A stretch of DNA of 49,269 bases from Phenylobacterium sp. (GTDB lineage Bacteria; Pseudomonadota; Alphaproteobacteria; Caulobacterales; Caulobacteraceae): assembly GCF_022402485.1 (NCBI RefSeq), contig NZ_JAKRSA010000015.1:1-49269 (forward strand), in the 5' to 3' direction. Shown here one piece after another: positions 16,828 to 24,882 of this stretch (position 1 is the first letter of the stretch; every line of letters begins with the position of its first letter). Below the pieces are notes generated by a model. The model did not search any database, was not told the DNA's origin, and was given only the letters and a program-made list of their open reading frames with translations. The translations under genes and the position numbers were made by a program.

Positions 16828-18078
16828 TTAGTTCGCCTTGGGAACCAGTTTCAGGATCCGGCCCTCGGCGTTGTCGGTGGCCAGGTAGATGGCACCGTCA
16901 GGGCCCACATCGACCTCGCGGATGCGGTCATTGACCTCGGTGGCCAGACGCTCCTCGCCCACCACACGGTCCCCGTCCAGGGTCAGGCGGACCAGATGCT
17001 TGTCGCGCAGGGCGCCGATGAACAGGCTGTCCTTCCAGGCCGGGAACAGGTCGCCCTGGTAGAAGATCATGCCCGACGGCCCGATGACCGGATCCCAGTA
17101 ATAGACCGGCTGCTCCAGGCCCTCTTTCGCGGTCAGGCCCTCGCCGATCTGCCGACCGGAATACTCCATGCCGTAGGTGATGGTCGGCCAGCCATAGTCC
17201 TTGCCGGCCTCGATGATATTGAGCTCATCGCCCCCCCGGGCGCCGTGTTCGACCTCCCAGAGCTGGCCGGTCTTGGGATGCAGGGCGGCGGCCTGGACGT
17301 TGCGGACGCCTGAGGCGAAGATTTCCGGGCGCGCGCCTTCCCGTCCGACGAAGGGATTGTCTGCGGGGATGGAGCCGTCGCGGTTGATGCGGACCACCTT
17401 GCCCAAGGCGGAGTTCAGGTCCTGGGACTGGACCCGGCCCGCCATGATGGAGCGCTCGCCCAAGGCGATCAGCAGTCGGCCTTCACGGTCAAACACCAGG
17501 CGGTTGCCATAATGCAGGGTGGCGGCCATGGCCGGTTCCTGACGGAAAATCACCTGGACCCCTTCGATCCGGGCGCCGGCGGCGTCCTCCACCAGTTGGC
17601 CCCGGGCCACGGCGGTGGTGTTGGTGCCCTCCCCCAGGGGTTCGGCATAGCTCCAGTAGATCAGCTTGGTTTCGGCGTAGTCGGGGTCCAGGACAACGTC
17701 CAGCAGACCGCCCTGGCCGCGGGCGTCCACCTCCGGCAGGCCGGCCACGGGTGCCGACAACTCGCCGGCAGGCGTGACGATCCGAAGCCGTCCAGGCTTT
17801 TCGGTCACCAGCATTCGACCGTCCGGCAGGAAGGCGATGGCCCAGGGCCGCTCCAGACCGGTGGCGACCACCTCAACCCCATAGGCCACATTGGCCGTGA
17901 CTTCCGGGGCGCGGGTCTGGCCGGGGAAGGCGGGAGTTTGAGACGGCACATTGGCAGGGCGTGTCTCCCATGGCTGTCCCCCTGGCGCCGCAGGCGCTGC
18001 GGACTGGGCCACCCCTTCGGTGGCGCCACAGGCGGCGAGAACCACGGCGAGCGCGGTGGTGAGAAGCAGGTGACGCAT
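16828..18078 (-). CDS. PQQ-dependent aldose sugar dehydrogenase-like lipoprotein
   Basis: 416 residues. A lipobox (LAAC, Cys17) ends the signal peptide, so it is probably lipid-anchored facing the periplasm. A Pro/Ala linker follows, then a six-bladed propeller of the GSDH/SGNDH family: [20 protein letters not shown], then [20 protein letters not shown] with the Arg and His expected near PQQ. Soluble family members (for example YliI/Asd) oxidise aldoses with PQQ. AGGGAGAA stands before the ATG. It is the last gene of a leftward run (glycosyltransferase, Asn-synthetase-like, this), 42 bases after the previous stop. Sugar substrate unknown; whether the cell makes PQQ is not shown here. Confidence 0.88.
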   Translation of the reverse strand: MRHLLLTTALAVVLAACGATEGVAQSAAPAAPGGQPWETRPANVPSQTPAFPGQTRAPEVTANVAYGVEVVATGLERPWAIAFLPDGRMLVTEKPGRLRIVTPAGELSAPVAGLPEVDARGQGGLLDVVLDPDYAETKLIYWSYAEPLGEGTNTTAVARGQLVEDAAGARIEGVQVIFRQEPAMAATLHYGNRLVFDREGRLLIALGERSIMAGRVQSQDLNSALGKVVRINRDGSIPADNPFVGREGARPEIFASGVRNVQAAALHPKTGQLWEVEHGARGGDELNIIEAGKDYGWPTITYGMEYSGRQIGEGLTAKEGLEQPVYYWDPVIGPSGMIFYQGDLFPAWKDSLFIGALRDKHLVRLTLDGDRVVGEERLATEVNDRIREVDVGPDGAIYLATDNAEGRILKLVPKAN

Positions 18079-18120
18079 GAACGGTTCTCCCTTTGGTCGA
18101 GCTTTGTTGGCGCACGCGCC

Positions 18121-19821
18121 CTAGTTCGTTCCCACCACGGCCCCCAGGGCTTCCTGGGGCGTGGCGCCGTCTACATGTATGAGCGACCAGACCGCAAGGA
18201 AGAGCAGGGGCCAGCGTCGAGGGTCATTTTCGGTCAGGAAAACGTGTTGAGCCTCGTGCGCACCGATGGCCACGCCGATGGGGATCACATAGCCGATGCG
18301 CTCGGCGATGGCCCGGGCGCGCGGCGCGATCCAGGTCTCCACCGGCACGGTGAAGCCCTGCTTGCGCGCCCAGGGCGCGGCGGCGGGACAGGCGGTCTCG
18401 AGCCATTTGCGTAAGAGCCACTTCCCATGGCGGCCGCGCACCTTGAACCGGTCGGGCAGGGCGAAGGCAAAGTCTGCGACGACGGGATCCAGGAACGGGG
18501 TGCGCCCCTCCAGGCCATGCGCCATCAGACAGCGGTCGAGCTTGGTCAGCAGATCGTTGGGCAGCCAGGTGGCGATGTCAGCATACTGGGCCTGTTGCAG
18601 GCGGGTCAGGCCAGCCGGTGCCTGGGCCTGGTTCTGCCAGCGCGCCAGCAGTTCAGGATGGACGCCCCGGGGCTCGGCCGGTCGCCCTCCCAGCCAGGCG
18701 GGCCGAAGGGCGCGGCGATAGCGGCCATAGCCGCCGAACAGTTCATCGCCCCCCTCGCCGGTGAGAACCACGGTCAGGGTTCCCTTGGCGGCCTTGGCCA
18801 GCTTGAAGGTCGGCAGGATGGCGTAGTCGGCGGTGGGGTCGTCCAGGGCGGCGGCGACCTGGGGCAGCAGGGTCCAGAAGTCCTCCTCGGTGAAGGTGGT
18901 CTCCCGCCAGTCGAGGTTCAGCGCCCGGGCCACCCGCTCGGCCTGGGCCCGCTCATCCCGGGCGCCGGGCGCATCAAACCCACAGGTAAAGGCGGTGACG
19001 GGCCGACTGTTGAGTCGGCTCATCAAGGTAGCGATGGCGGCCGAGTCGATCCCGCCGGACAGAAACAGGCCATAGGGCACGTCGGCCCGCTGATGGACCC
19101 GCACGCTGTCCTCCAGCACCGCATCCAGCTTTCTCAGCAGGGCAGCCTCGCCCTGGGCCGGCGACCGCGTGGGGGCAGAGGGCAGGGCGGGGCGAATCTC
19201 ATGGGGAACCAGCCGGCCTGCCACCACCTCGATGATGGCGCCGGGCGCGACCCGGCGGGGGCCGTAAAGGGCACCCTTGTCGCCCAGGGTATAGCTGAAG
19301 GCCAGCATCTCCCGGGCGCCGTCGGTGGTGATGGCCGGCGGGGCCAGGCCCGCCTTGACGAAGGCGCCGGCCTCCGAGGCGAAGGCCAGTCCCGTTTCCA
19401 GCTCCATCACATAGAGCGGCTTGATGCCAAAGGGGTCGCGGACCAGCCAGGTGCGACCGTCGGCGCCCACCAGACAGAAGGCGTACATCCCCCGCAGCCG
19501 GTGGAACGCAGCTGGTCCCTCCTTCGCATAGAGGTGCAACAGGGGTTCGAAGTCTGAGCCGGTGGAGAGCGCGTCCTGGAGCCCGAAGTCTTCGGCCAGC
19601 TCCAGATAGTTGTAGATCTCCCCGTTGCCGATGACCGTCCCACCGGCAGCGTGCAGGGGCTGCCAGCCGCCCTCCAGATCGATGACTGACAGCCGCGCAT
19701 GGGCGAGCGATCGTCCATCGGTGTCTTCCACTGTGACACCGTCGGGTCCTCGGTGGATCATGGCTTCGATCAGCGGGCGGGCGGAGGCCTCACCGTCCAG
19801 AATCCCTGCGATTCCGCACAT
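18121..19821 (-). CDS. asparagine synthetase B-like glutamine amidotransferase
   Basis: 566 residues. Catalytic Cys2 of the Ntn glutaminase begins MCGIAGIL. NGEIYNYLEL and VRDPFGIKPLY complete the glutaminase domain. The ATP pyrophosphatase P-loop is SGGIDS (residues 255-260), with TGEGGDELFGGYGRYRR downstream. The chemistry transfers glutamine ammonia to a carboxylate activated by ATP. The gene overlaps the glycosyltransferase stop by one base (TGATG), so the two are translationally coupled. Such pairs usually modify sugar acids of surface polysaccharide rather than make free asparagine, so I give no asnB symbol. The acceptor is unknown. Confidence 0.88.
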   Translation of the reverse strand: MCGIAGILDGEASARPLIEAMIHRGPDGVTVEDTDGRSLAHARLSVIDLEGGWQPLHAAGGTVIGNGEIYNYLELAEDFGLQDALSTGSDFEPLLHLYAKEGPAAFHRLRGMYAFCLVGADGRTWLVRDPFGIKPLYVMELETGLAFASEAGAFVKAGLAPPAITTDGAREMLAFSYTLGDKGALYGPRRVAPGAIIEVVAGRLVPHEIRPALPSAPTRSPAQGEAALLRKLDAVLEDSVRVHQRADVPYGLFLSGGIDSAAIATLMSRLNSRPVTAFTCGFDAPGARDERAQAERVARALNLDWRETTFTEEDFWTLLPQVAAALDDPTADYAILPTFKLAKAAKGTLTVVLTGEGGDELFGGYGRYRRALRPAWLGGRPAEPRGVHPELLARWQNQAQAPAGLTRLQQAQYADIATWLPNDLLTKLDRCLMAHGLEGRTPFLDPVVADFAFALPDRFKVRGRHGKWLLRKWLETACPAAAPWARKQGFTVPVETWIAPRARAIAERIGYVIPIGVAIGAHEAQHVFLTENDPRRWPLLFLAVWSLIHVDGATPQEALGAVVGTN

Positions 19822-20849
19822 CAGCTGGCTCCGAAGCGGGCGAAGAGGTCACGCCATTGGGCGACCACGGCGCCCTGTGAGAAGTCCGCCTCCACCCGGG
19901 CCAGCCCATTCTGCGCCAGGCGGATGCGCAGCATGGGATCGTCCAGCAGTCGGCGGACGGCGACCGCCAAGGCTTCGGGATCGTCCACCGGAACCAGCAG
20001 GCCGTCCTCGCTATCGCGGATCAGAGCGGAGGGCCCCTGGCTGGCGGCGGCGGCCACCGGCAGGCCGTGCGCCCAGGCCTGGATCACCACATTGCCGAGC
20101 GGCTCAAAGCGCGATGGAAAGACGCAGACATCGGCGGCCCGATAGAGCGCAGAGGGATCACTGCGCCAGCCCAGGAACCGCACCCGGGGCGCAACCCCTA
20201 AGGCCACGGCCAAAGCCTTCAGCCGCGCCTCTTCCGGCCCCGTGCCGGCGATCCAAAGATAGGCCTCGGGCAGTCGGGTCAGCGCATTAAGGGTGACGTC
20301 ATGGGCCTTGGCCTCATGCAACCGGCCCATGGACAGCAGCAGGGGGGCTTCAGCCGGGGTGTCCAGGCTCGCCCGCTCGACCGGCGCAGCCTCGGCCGGC
20401 GCCTCGGCGAAGTTGGGGATGTAGGCCACCTTGTCCGCCGGCCAGCCTTGCCCGGTCACCCAGTCGGCGATGTCCTGGGTATTGGCCACCAGGAAGTCGA
20501 AGCCCGCATAGTATTTGAGGTTGTAATAGCCCCCCAGCCGCCCGATCCGCGCCCAGGGTCCCTTGGGGGTGTGCCGTGCGGCCCGGTTCATCCAAGCGAG
20601 CGCCACGCTCACCGTCTGAGCCTGCGCGAAGCGCGCCACCCGGCGTCGGGTCATCAGGTCCAGGGCCCCGCCGAAGCCGAAGGTCTCCACCGCCACCCCG
20701 GCGGCGCGCATTGCCCGCTCGCGAGCAGGGTGCGGACGCAGGGCCGCAGCCTGGGCCACGCCATCGCGGGCGAGCGCCAGGGCCAGGTCGACGAAATAGG
20801 TCTCCGCCCCGCCTTCGCCGGCCGTTCCCAGAAGATGAAGCACGCTCAT
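19821..20849 (-). CDS. GT4-type glycosyltransferase
   Basis: 342 residues, GT-B fold. The N-terminus starts MSVLHLLGTAGEGGAETYF, the glycine-rich acceptor loop of GT4 enzymes. LLSMGRLHEAKAHDVTLNAL begins the C-terminal donor domain. FPSRFEPLGNVVIQAWAHGL is the nucleotide-sugar motif EX7E-like region (Glu near 250 and a second position), and the C-terminal tail carries DDPEALAVAVRRLL. It transfers a sugar from a nucleotide donor, probably to a surface polysaccharide. Head of the leftward operon with the Asn-synthetase-like gene. Donor and acceptor not readable. Shine-Dalgarno weak. Confidence 0.88.
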   Translation of the reverse strand: MSVLHLLGTAGEGGAETYFVDLALALARDGVAQAAALRPHPARERAMRAAGVAVETFGFGGALDLMTRRRVARFAQAQTVSVALAWMNRAARHTPKGPWARIGRLGGYYNLKYYAGFDFLVANTQDIADWVTGQGWPADKVAYIPNFAEAPAEAAPVERASLDTPAEAPLLLSMGRLHEAKAHDVTLNALTRLPEAYLWIAGTGPEEARLKALAVALGVAPRVRFLGWRSDPSALYRAADVCVFPSRFEPLGNVVIQAWAHGLPVAAAASQGPSALIRDSEDGLLVPVDDPEALAVAVRRLLDDPMLRIRLAQNGLARVEADFSQGAVVAQWRDLFARFGAS

Positions 20850-20892
20850 GCGGGCGCGAACCTAGCCTCGCTTTGGCCTGCACCCAAGCCGC

Positions 20893-20921
20893 TTGATGCG
20901 ACGATCTGAAATCCCTATAAC
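20893..20921 (+). promoter_or_regulatory. predicted promoter of the tRNA gene
   Basis: TTGATG (20893-20898), 17 bases, then CCTATAAC (20914-20921), matching the -10 consensus GCTANAWC at 7 of 8. Predicted +1 is about 20928, giving a 26-base 5' leader before the tRNA. Followed by GC-rich sequence as in stable-RNA discriminators. Confidence 0.55.
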
Positions 20922-20953
20922 CCGCGCCTCGCGCGTCAGCGGCGCGAACCCTT

Positions 20954-21030
20954 GGCTGGGTAGCTCAGCTGGTTAGAGCGGTGGATTCATAACCCACAGG
21001 TCGGCGGTTCGAGCCCGCCCCCAGCTACCA
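20954..21030 (+). tRNA. tRNA with CAU anticodon, probably elongator tRNA-Met
   Basis: 77 nucleotides, CCA encoded. Acceptor GGCTGGG pairs with CCCAGCT (G1-U72 wobble), the D arm is GCTCAGCTGGTTAGAGC, and the T arm GGCGGTTCGAGCCCGCC is perfect. The anticodon loop is TTCATAA (CAU) on a stem with one A-C mismatch at the loop end. It lacks the C1-A72 mismatch of initiator tRNA-fMet. A lysidine-modified tRNA-Ile2 shares CAU and cannot be fully excluded by eye. No integrated element or attachment-site repeat follows. Confidence 0.92.
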
Positions 21031-21121
21031 CGGTCTCTCTTGAGGCCGCCTCACTCTCCCCCCTTGCAAATTACGTCGACGGAAGGCCCCCTGCGGCCTC
21101 TTGTGAGCTGGAGGTCTTGAG

Positions 21122-21595
21122 ATGGCGAGGAACAGGTATGACGCCCCGGTAAAGACGAGTAGCCGTACGGTACAACTCACAATTATGGGCGTCGCCGCCG
21201 TGACGCTGATCGGCGGGGTGCTGTTCGCCCTGGGCCAGCAGCGGATGGCGGCCGTGGAGCGCTGGACGCCGCAGGGGCCGGAATGCCCGGTCTGGGCGGG
21301 GCCGCTGCCGGTCTCCAAGAGCCGGCCGGACCTGCAGAGCTTTGACTATGCCGGGGTGACCCTGGGGCGCTGGTTTGGTCACGCCAGCTGTGTGGAACTG
21401 CACAAGACCTTCCTGCCAGGCGGCGGGGTCTTTCAGGCCTGCCACTTCACCGGTCCGGACTTTGTGCGGGTCAAGGCGGGTGGGGTGGAGACCACCTATC
21501 GACCTGGAGTCGGTAAGCCGACGATCATCACCATCCGTGACGGGGTCGCCACCTGCGCCACCGATCCCAGGGGCACGGCGCCAGCCAATCCCTAG
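21122..21595 (+). CDS. small single-pass membrane protein, unknown function
   Basis: 157 residues. A basic N-terminus (MARNRYDAPVKTSSR) precedes one membrane helix (about 19-38, LTIMGVAAVTLIGGVLFAL), so most of the protein should be periplasmic. The outer part has four Cys (PECPVW, ASCVEL, FQACHF, VATCAT), suggesting two disulfides. GGAGG lies 7 bases before the ATG, so the start is firm. It begins 91 bases after the tRNA. I do not recognise a family. Confidence 0.7.
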   Translation: MARNRYDAPVKTSSRTVQLTIMGVAAVTLIGGVLFALGQQRMAAVERWTPQGPECPVWAGPLPVSKSRPDLQSFDYAGVTLGRWFGHASCVELHKTFLPGGGVFQACHFTGPDFVRVKAGGVETTYRPGVGKPTIITIRDGVATCATDPRGTAPANP

Positions 21596-21763
21596 GGGGC
21601 AGGCGCCCCTTTGGTGCCGCCTGACGGAGCCACGCTTCAAGACCCTTGGCTCAGGCCTCGCCCAAACCCTATATTCGAATCTGTTAGGGGTGAGGCAGCC
21701 GGCTGAGGCCACTCGCTCTAAAGTTAATTTTCTGAATTATAAGAACAGTTTAGGGAAGCGGCC

Positions 21764-23572
21764 ATGGGCTCGGAAGCATCGACGGGGCGGGTGATCGACA
21801 AGCAGGCCCTGCTCGCCAGATATGTCGCTGAGCGGGATAAGCGCCTGCGGGCCGACGGCAACGCCCAATATGTGCGACTCAGCGGCCGGTTCGCCGACTA
21901 TCTCGAGGATCCCTACACCCCCCGGGTCGAGCGCGCACCCAAGACCGACCATGTCACCTTCGCCTTCATCGGCGGCGGCTTTGCGGGCCTGGTGACCGGC
22001 GCGCGACTGGTGGAGGCCGGCATCACCGACGTGCGCATCCTCGACAAGGCCGGCGACTTCGGCGGCACCTGGTACTGGAACCGCTATCCCGGCGCCCAGT
22101 GCGACACGGCGTCCATGATCTATATGCCGCTCCTGGAAGAGACCGGGCACATGCCGAGCGAGAAGTACGCTCACGCCCCGGAGATCCTCGAGCAATGCCA
22201 GCGGATCGGCCGCCAGTATGGCCTCTATGATAACGCCCTGTTCCACACCGAGGTCGAGGATCTGACCTGGGACGAGGGCGAAAGCCGCTGGCTGATCCGC
22301 ACCAATCGCGGCGACGCCTTCACCGCGAGCTTCATCGGTCTCGGGACTGGGCCCCTGCATGTGCCCAAGCTGCCGGGCATTCCCGGTATTGAGGACTTCA
22401 AGGGCCACGCCTTCCACACTAGCCGCTGGGACTATGACTATACCGGCGGTGATCCAAAGGGCGGCCTGATGGAGAAGCTGGCCGATAAGCGGGTGGCGAT
22501 CATCGGTACTGGCGCCACATCGGTCCAGGCCGTGCCCCACCTCGCCCGGGCCTGCCAGGCGCTCTATGTGGTCCAGCGTACGCCGTCCTCGGTGGATGTC
22601 CGCGCCAATGCCCCCATCGATCCGGACTGGTTCAAGACCGTGGCCGAGCCCGGCTGGCAGCAGCGCTGGCTGGAGAACTTCACCGCCAACCAGGGCGGCA
22701 ACCTGGCCGAGGACGACTTGGTCATGGACGGCTGGACCGATCTTTCCCGTCGCATCCGCGCCCGCATCAACGAACTACCGCCGGAAGACCGCAGCCCCTT
22801 CAAGATGCTGGCCGCCTTCGAGGATTCCGACTTCGAAAAGATGGAGGAGATCCGCGCCCGGGTGGATTCCATCGTCGCCGACACCGAGACCGCCCAGAAG
22901 CTCAAGGCCTGGTACCGCCAGCTCTGCAAGCGCCCCTGCTTCCACGACGCCTATCTGCAGGCCTTCAACACGCCCGGGACCCATCTGGTCGACACCGACG
23001 GCAAGGGGGTCGAGGCGATCACCGAAAAGGGCTTTGTGGTGGCCGGCGTCGAGTATGAGGTCGACTGCATCATCTACGCCTCGGGCTTCGAGGTGGGCAC
23101 GCCGTTTGAGCAGCGGGCGGGCTTTGACCTCTCCGGTCGCGGCGGGCTGAAGCTGTCACAGGCCTGGGCCGAGGGGATGAAAAGCTTGCACGGCATCCAT
23201 GTGCGGGACTTCCCCAACGCCTTCTTCGTCCAGCCGACCCAGGGTGCCAACCTGATCTCCAACATTCCGCACAATCTGACGGAATCGGGCCGCACCATCG
23301 CCATGACCATCCGCCACGCCCTTGATCGGGGTGCCAAGGCGGTGGAGGTGACCGAAGCGGCGCAGGAGGCCTGGGTCAATCTGCTGCTCACTGGCATGGG
23401 CCGCATGCTGGGGGCACCCGACTGCACCCCTGGCTACTACAACAACGAAGGCCAGGACCCGGGGCCCGCCGCAAAGTTGAACGTCGGCTACCCCCAGGGT
23501 GCCAGCGCATACTTCAAGTATATCGACGGCTGGCGGACGTCTGGTGCCTTTGAGGGCCTGGAGTTCCGCTGA
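21764..23572 (+). CDS. Baeyer-Villiger-type flavin monooxygenase
   Basis: 602 residues. The first dinucleotide fold binds FAD (FAFIGGGFAGLVTGARL, about residue 64). The Baeyer-Villiger fingerprint FXGXXXHXXXW(D) is complete: FKGHAFHTSRWD (about 211-222). The second fold for NADPH is AIIGTGATSVQAVPHLA. GGTWYWNRYPGAQCDT is the conserved segment of cyclohexanone/cyclopentadecanone-type enzymes. It inserts an oxygen next to a ketone to yield an ester or lactone using NADPH and O2. Cytoplasmic. AGGGAAG lies 6 bases before the ATG. It is convergent with an amidohydrolase, and a shared catabolic route is possible but unproven. Substrate unknown. Confidence 0.92.
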   Translation: MGSEASTGRVIDKQALLARYVAERDKRLRADGNAQYVRLSGRFADYLEDPYTPRVERAPKTDHVTFAFIGGGFAGLVTGARLVEAGITDVRILDKAGDFGGTWYWNRYPGAQCDTASMIYMPLLEETGHMPSEKYAHAPEILEQCQRIGRQYGLYDNALFHTEVEDLTWDEGESRWLIRTNRGDAFTASFIGLGTGPLHVPKLPGIPGIEDFKGHAFHTSRWDYDYTGGDPKGGLMEKLADKRVAIIGTGATSVQAVPHLARACQALYVVQRTPSSVDVRANAPIDPDWFKTVAEPGWQQRWLENFTANQGGNLAEDDLVMDGWTDLSRRIRARINELPPEDRSPFKMLAAFEDSDFEKMEEIRARVDSIVADTETAQKLKAWYRQLCKRPCFHDAYLQAFNTPGTHLVDTDGKGVEAITEKGFVVAGVEYEVDCIIYASGFEVGTPFEQRAGFDLSGRGGLKLSQAWAEGMKSLHGIHVRDFPNAFFVQPTQGANLISNIPHNLTESGRTIAMTIRHALDRGAKAVEVTEAAQEAWVNLLLTGMGRMLGAPDCTPGYYNNEGQDPGPAAKLNVGYPQGASAYFKYIDGWRTSGAFEGLEFR

Positions 23573-23584
23573 GGCTTTGCCGCC

Positions 23585-24625
23585 TCAGAGCTCCAGGCGA
23601 TAGGTGCGTTGGGCGGTGTCGTGGAACAGGGCCGCCTTTTCGTCGGCCGACGCGCCGGCCGCCAGGCGTTTGAAGGCATTCCAAAGCGTGGCGTAATCGC
23701 AGGTCCCGGCGTCCACCGGGAAGTTGCTCTCAAACATGCAGCGGGCGGGGCCAAAGGCGTCGATGGCGGTCTCCACATAGGGCCGCCATTCCTCGGCCAG
23801 GGCTTCGGCGGGGGCGGGCGGCTCGGCCATGAAGCTCGGAAAACCAGCAAACGGCATGGCCAGCCCGCCGATCTTGCAGAGCACATTGGGCCTTTGGGAC
23901 AGGGCCCGCAGGTTATCGCGCCAGACCCCGAACCGCGCCTGCCGCTGGCCCTCATAGGCACCGATCCCCAGGGGGGTGCCCACATGGTCAAGGATGATGG
24001 TTGTCCCTGGAAAGGCGTCTGCCAGGTCGATCAGGTCAGGGATCTGCGGCTCCAGCAGCCAGGCGTCGAAGGACAGACCATAGGCGGCCAAGTGGGCGAA
24101 GCCCTCACGGAACGCCGTGCTGCGGAACAGGCCCGCTGGGCGCGGGGTGAGAGACCCGAGGACAGCAGGATCGGGATCTTGGGCTGCGCTCTGACGGACG
24201 CCCCGGAACCGCCCGCCGCCGGCGGCGAGATGGGCTTCCAGCACCGGGGCGACGGCGTCGCCGAGGGTGAAATCCGCATGACCCACAATGCCGGCGCAGG
24301 CCCGGGTCTCGCCATACAGACCACTGGCGCTCATGGCCGCCACCCCATTGACGAATTCCGTCTCGCCCACAGGCGCGAGCGCTGGTGAGGCACCGGCGCG
24401 GTACATGGCACCGCACTCGATGAAAACCGTCGCGCGGACATTATGGCCGGCGCCGAGGTCCCCCAGAAGATGGTCGAGCAGGTAGTGGGGCGTGCGACGC
24501 AGCAGGGCCTCAAACCCGTGGCGGGGGGGCGGTGCATCGGGGCCAAACCGCGTCCGCATGTCCCAAAGGTGGTGGTGCGGATCGATGATCGGCAGCTGGG
24601 GATCGAGGATGGTCTCGGGGGCCAT
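23585..24625 (-). CDS. amidohydrolase-2 family metal-dependent hydrolase
   Basis: 346 residues of the TIM-barrel amidohydrolase_2 family (relatives of 2-pyrone-4,6-dicarboxylate lactonase and L-fuconolactonase). The N-terminal metal site is PIIDPHHHLWD. Later elements are ILDHVGTPLG (His) and ESNFPVDAGTCDYATLWNAF (Asp near the C-terminus). It hydrolyses lactones or esters. The ATG at 24625 is preferred because GGAG stands 8 bases before it; in-frame starts at 24643 and 24652 add 6-9 polar residues. Stop is 12 bases from the convergent monooxygenase stop. A Baeyer-Villiger enzyme making a lactone next to a lactonase-like enzyme is chemically sensible, but convergence argues against one transcript. 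Confidence 0.85.
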   Translation of the reverse strand: MAPETILDPQLPIIDPHHHLWDMRTRFGPDAPPPRHGFEALLRRTPHYLLDHLLGDLGAGHNVRATVFIECGAMYRAGASPALAPVGETEFVNGVAAMSASGLYGETRACAGIVGHADFTLGDAVAPVLEAHLAAGGGRFRGVRQSAAQDPDPAVLGSLTPRPAGLFRSTAFREGFAHLAAYGLSFDAWLLEPQIPDLIDLADAFPGTTIILDHVGTPLGIGAYEGQRQARFGVWRDNLRALSQRPNVLCKIGGLAMPFAGFPSFMAEPPAPAEALAEEWRPYVETAIDAFGPARCMFESNFPVDAGTCDYATLWNAFKRLAAGASADEKAALFHDTAQRTYRLEL

Positions 24626-24882
24626 TGGCGTGTCTCCGTGCATCGCGGCCACCCAGTTTTAGGTCAGTCTGCCGCGGATCGCCTCACTTTCGTTGCGTGC
24701 GCGCGCTTTCCCAATGTGGATATGGCTGGCCTGGGCTGATCTCCCCATAGGATTGTCCGCTGAGTCCCCTGAAGCCTCCTGATGAGGCTGATAAACGGGT
24801 GTGACACTTTGTCTGCACAATGAACTCGTGGGGTTTCATATGACCGCGCTAGCTTCGCTCTGAAACACGCCGGGACTACGAC

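Noticed and set aside
20954..21121. tRNA as integration site of a mobile island
   Set aside because: No duplicated 3' tRNA fragment, integrase or phage gene follows; the next genes are ordinary chromosomal ones.
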